In this document: one piece after another, positions 61,647-64,000 of the stretch
Position numbering within the stretch: position 1 is the stretch's first letter
Layout of the letters: each line of letters starts with the position of its first letter
NCBI RefSeq assembly: GCF_011927955.1
Contig: NZ_JAATJN010000001.1
Location: forward strand, 868,001 to 932,000
Direction of reading: 5' to 3'
Source: Brevibacterium marinum
GTDB lineage: Bacteria; Actinomycetota; Actinomycetes; Actinomycetales; Brevibacteriaceae
DNA length: 64,000 bases
Program-made: the position numbers and the translations under genes
The notes under the pieces: generated by a model
What the model was told of the DNA's origin: nothing
The model's database searches: none
What the model saw: only the letters and a program-made list of their open reading frames with translations

Positions 61647-62052
61647 TCTGGTTCTCCTTTGATCCGTGAGGTTTAACTGTCTGCTGAGCGGACATTCGAT
61701 TGAAGCACTATCGGTACATCGGACCCTACTTGGTCATGGCGCACGTGGTGCCGGAGTGTCCGGGATTCGGTAACGCAGCACGTGGGGCGGGCAGGACTGA
61801 CGGGGCAGGTGGCCGGCGGGCCGACGCGACCGGCGGGCTGGCGGGGTGACGCGGCCGACGGGCTGGCGGGGTGACGCGGCCGGCGGGCTGGCGGGGTGAC
61901 GCGGCCGACGGGCAGACGCGACCGGCAGGCCGGCGGAGCAGAGGCGGACGACGGACGACGCGGCCGACGCGCAGACGCGGCCGGCGGGGCAGGCGGGACC
62001 GACAGGCCGGCGGCACAGGGCAGCACATTCGCGGTTCGACTAGGTTGGGGGC
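61647..62052. other. 406-nt gap with 25-nt GC-rich tandem repeat
   Basis: The MaoC promoter should lie at 61660-61760. A minisatellite of a 25-nt unit (GCGRCCGRCGGGCTGGCGGG followed by GTGAC) occupies 61826-61900 in three full copies, with a partial fourth to 61913 and degenerate GC-rich sequence up to about 62030. Frames through the repeat exist on both strands but resemble no protein. No RNA gene was recognised. Confidence 0.6.
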
Positions 62053-62664
62053 ATGGCGCTATCCCAGCTATCCCAGACGGAACTCCGGACAGAACCTCTC
62101 ACCCAGCCGCTCTCACCTCGGTGGATCGACCGCCCCGCCGGTTACCGGGACTTCGAATCGGCCTTCTTCGTCGGTCATGGGCGCGCGACCTTCGAACGCT
62201 GTGCGGAGGAGCTTCTGTATTGGAAGGTCAAGATCCGCAGCGGCTTCGACATTGCTGTAGAGCCCCCGGGCGTCGCCGCCGGGCCCACGTGCATCGACGC
62301 CGGGCCCCCGGGGGTCGCCCCCGTGTCCCAAGGCGACAGCACCGCTGACCCCACGCGGGTCCGCATCGGCCAGGAGCCGACGATCTTCGTGCGTCTGGGA
62401 CCGTTCCGCCTGCCCGAACCCGCCCGCGTCATCGACGTTGTCGAGTCCGAGAGACGTCGCGGCTTCACCTACGCGACGAAGCCCGGGCACCCGATCACCG
62501 GCGAGGAGTCATTCATCCTCATCCACACCCCCGACGACAGGGTGTTCCTCGTGCTGCGGTCGGTTTCGCGTGCGGGTTTCGGGATATGGCGCCTCGGCGA
62601 ACCCTTCGTGCGTCTCGCCCAGATCGTCTACCGGCGACGGTACGCCCGTGCCCTGCGCGACTGA
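62053..62664 (+). CDS. DUF1990 family protein
   Basis: This 203-residue protein matches DUF1990: DRPAGYRDFESAFFVGHGRA, then ERCAEELLYWKVKIRSGFDI, and later RRRGFTYATKPGHPITGEES with FVLRSVSRAGFGIWRLG-like ending. The family is of unknown function and common in actinobacteria. A Gly/Pro-rich 25-residue insert (EPPGVAAGPTCIDAGPPGVA) lies in the middle. No operon partner is visible. Confidence 0.75.
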   Translation: MALSQLSQTELRTEPLTQPLSPRWIDRPAGYRDFESAFFVGHGRATFERCAEELLYWKVKIRSGFDIAVEPPGVAAGPTCIDAGPPGVAPVSQGDSTADPTRVRIGQEPTIFVRLGPFRLPEPARVIDVVESERRRGFTYATKPGHPITGEESFILIHTPDDRVFLVLRSVSRAGFGIWRLGEPFVRLAQIVYRRRYARALRD

Positions 62665-62695
62665 CCGCCGACCGTTGCCGTGCATGCGGTGTCAT

Positions 62696-62811
62696 TGTGG
62701 GCATATGGTCGGGAATCCAGGCGAAATCGACCGTAACCGCACTTTGACGGAAGTCGGGAGAGACGTTGACGGCGGTCGGGAGGCACTCTGACGGCGGTCG
62801 GGGGTGAAAGA
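62696..62811. repeat. Partial copy of the CATATG palindrome and three 22-nt repeats
   Basis: TGTGGGCATATGGTCG (62696-62711) repeats the arm of the 61092-61151 palindrome, and AAATCGACC (62724-62732) is the start of a decayed second arm. Three 22-nt units beginning GACGG(A/C)(A/G)GTCGGG follow at 62746, 62768 and 62790. All lie between the convergent DUF1990 and kinase genes, 6 nt from the kinase stop. Confidence 0.55.
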
Positions 62812-62816
62812 TTCGC

Positions 62817-64000
62817 TCAGGCGGACTCGAGATACTGCTTGAGCGCCTGGTCCTGAGCCTCGGGGTCCGGGAAGATCGCCTCGGTGCGGGCGCCGCCGGT
62901 GACGGGATCATTGCTGAAGATCAGGCGGATGCCCAGCAGGCGTGCCTGCCCCTGCGCGATCACGAGCCCCAGCCCCATACCGCCGCCGCCTGCGGAGACG
63001 AACCGGGTCGGGCCGGTGTTGACGATGTCGGGCGGGTAGCCGGAACCGGAGTCGGTGATCGTGATGCTGCGGGTGCTCGTCTCCAGACGGATCGGGTCCT
63101 CGCCGTGCTTGATCGCATTGACCAGCAGGTTCGAGACGATGCGTTCGAACCGGCGGACGTCGGTGACCAAAGTCGAGTTGAGTGCGGCCAGCTGCGTATC
63201 GATCTCATGCCCGGACAGGGCACCGGAGGCGGTCATCGTGCCCAGCAGCGATCGGACCGCCTGGTCGATGTTGACACGTGTGAACTCGGGGTTCGCGCGA
63301 CCGGCGTCGAGGCGGGAGACTTCGAGCAGGTCTTCGACGAGGACCTGCATCCGCCGCACCCGGTCCTTGACCAGCTCGGCGGGCCGCGAATCCTCCTCGA
63401 GCAGATTGGCCGCGTTGACGAGGCCGGTCAGGGGGGTCCGCATCTCGTGCGCCAGGTCGGCCGTGAAGCGCTGCTCCGAGTCGATGCGCTCGGTCAGTCG
63501 GGTCACGGCGGTGTCCACCGCGGTGGCGAAGGCCCACACTTCCTGGTCCGATTCGTCGATGACGTCGGCGATCCGCGTGCTCGTGTCCCCGCCCGCGATC
63601 TTTCGGGCGGCCTGCGCGCCCAGGGTCAGTCGGCGCGAGATGCGCCCGGCCACGATGGAGCCGACGCCGCCGACGACCAGCGCCGAGCCGATCATGCCCA
63701 CCAGCAGCGCCTGGTCGATGCGGCTGATGAGCTCCTGGCTGTCCTTGGTCGAGGCGCGCACGGAGATCACCACGGTGTGGTCGCCGACCTCCATCGGGGC
63801 CGCCGCCCACACGATCTCCTCACCGTCGATCTCGGAGCGCATCGTCACGCTCTGTCCCTTGAGCGCTTTGTCCCGTGCTTCCTCGGGCAGCGCCGGGTCG
63901 TCGATGCGCGCGTTGAGCGTGAGCACCCCGGTCTCGGAGAAGATGGCCACGGAGTTCGCGAGCTGCTCGGTCACGGTCGATCGCATGCGGTCGTCCTCCG
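62817..64000 (-). CDS. Sensor histidine kinase (5' end outside window)
   Basis: About 394 C-terminal residues are visible. An extracytoplasmic part (LTLNARIDDPALPEEARDKA) leads to a helix (LLVGMIGSALVVGGVGSIVA), then HAMP, the HisKA box RFTADLAHEMRTPLTGLVNA with its phospho-acceptor His, and a HATPase domain (NLLVNAIKHGEDPIRLE, TDSGSGYPPDIV, GGGMGLGLVIAQGQ). The frame is open through the window edge; the ATG at 63986 is internal. The response regulator gene should lie just beyond. The stimulus is unknown. Confidence 0.9.
   Translation of the reverse strand, partial: EDDRMRSTVTEQLANSVAIFSETGVLTLNARIDDPALPEEARDKALKGQSVTMRSEIDGEEIVWAAAPMEVGDHTVVISVRASTKDSQELISRIDQALLVGMIGSALVVGGVGSIVAGRISRRLTLGAQAARKIAGGDTSTRIADVIDESDQEVWAFATAVDTAVTRLTERIDSEQRFTADLAHEMRTPLTGLVNAANLLEEDSRPAELVKDRVRRMQVLVEDLLEVSRLDAGRANPEFTRVNIDQAVRSLLGTMTASGALSGHEIDTQLAALNSTLVTDVRRFERIVSNLLVNAIKHGEDPIRLETSTRSITITDSGSGYPPDIVNTGPTRFVSAGGGGMGLGLVIAQGQARLLGIRLIFSNDPVTGGARTEAIFPDPEAQDQALKQYLESA

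Noticed and set aside
61673..62026. Pro/Arg-rich frame through the GC-rich tandem repeat
   Set aside because: It is created by the repeat itself and lacks a ribosome site or any similarity.
1..64000. tRNA, rRNA, CRISPR array, prophage or insertion sequence
   Set aside because: No cloverleaf, rRNA stretch, regularly spaced repeats, phage genes, integrase or transposase was found on reading.

Overview
The window is high-GC DNA from an actinobacterium. GTG starts, leaderless-looking starts, a SigK/RskA pair, a Rieske protein with a twin-arginine signal and a trehalose-phosphatase/GH15 fusion all fit this. The gene set looks most like Micrococcales such as Brevibacterium, but the genus is an inference. 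No rRNA, tRNA, CRISPR array, phage or insertion sequence was recognised. The content is mainly catabolic and regulatory chromosome.

Layout. 1-6700: amino-acid-betaine type catabolism, with a peptide-type ABC permease (cut by the window edge), a two-cysteine proline racemase/epimerase, an FMN/Fe-S/FAD demethylase-like oxidoreductase, a GntR regulator with a perfect palindromic operator, and an MHS-type carrier. 6900-13100: a membrane-tethered sigma-like protein, an Orn/Lys/Arg decarboxylase with divergent LysR regulator, and a TauE exporter with an Rrf2 regulator. 13200-19600: a mevalonate breakdown operon (degradative HMG-CoA reductase, HMG-CoA lyase, TctA-like permease with a small partner) behind a GAF/PucR regulator. 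19700-28800: an alanine-type aminotransferase, a TetR-controlled ABC exporter, a repeat-flanked gene remnant, and a histidine kinase/response regulator/NatAB-type ABC group.

28850-33300: a SigK regulon island (RskA, SigK, fasciclin lipoprotein, sulfite-oxidase-like membrane enzyme). Two identical-format candidate promoters, CCATCC-N16-CGAAT, sit before the fasciclin and oxidoreductase genes. 33360-34900: an Ohr/OsmC protein and a TRIC/YadS channel. 35000-46740: a large tightly overlapped catabolic unit (dehalogenase-like hydrolase, M20 and S9 peptidases, then a complete peptide-type ABC importer and a D-malate/tartrate dehydrogenase). It has a divergent TetR gene in the middle and the same operator-like motif, TAGTC-N9-GACTA, at both promoters. 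This is the best candidate for an undescribed system.

46790-57500: housekeeping and accessory genes, including two more OsmC proteins, kynureninase next to a broken Lrp/AsnC regulator, RecQ, Rieske, and a serine hydrolase/winged-helix operon. 57550-64000: a DUF308 membrane protein coupled to a trehalose-6-phosphate phosphatase/GH15 fusion, a MaoC hydratase, a DUF1990 protein and a partial sensor kinase. The gene ends here carry palindromic and tandem repeats.

Across the window the decamer GCCGAGGTGG occurs at least 19 times (both strands, several reading frames and intergenic DNA), far above chance.
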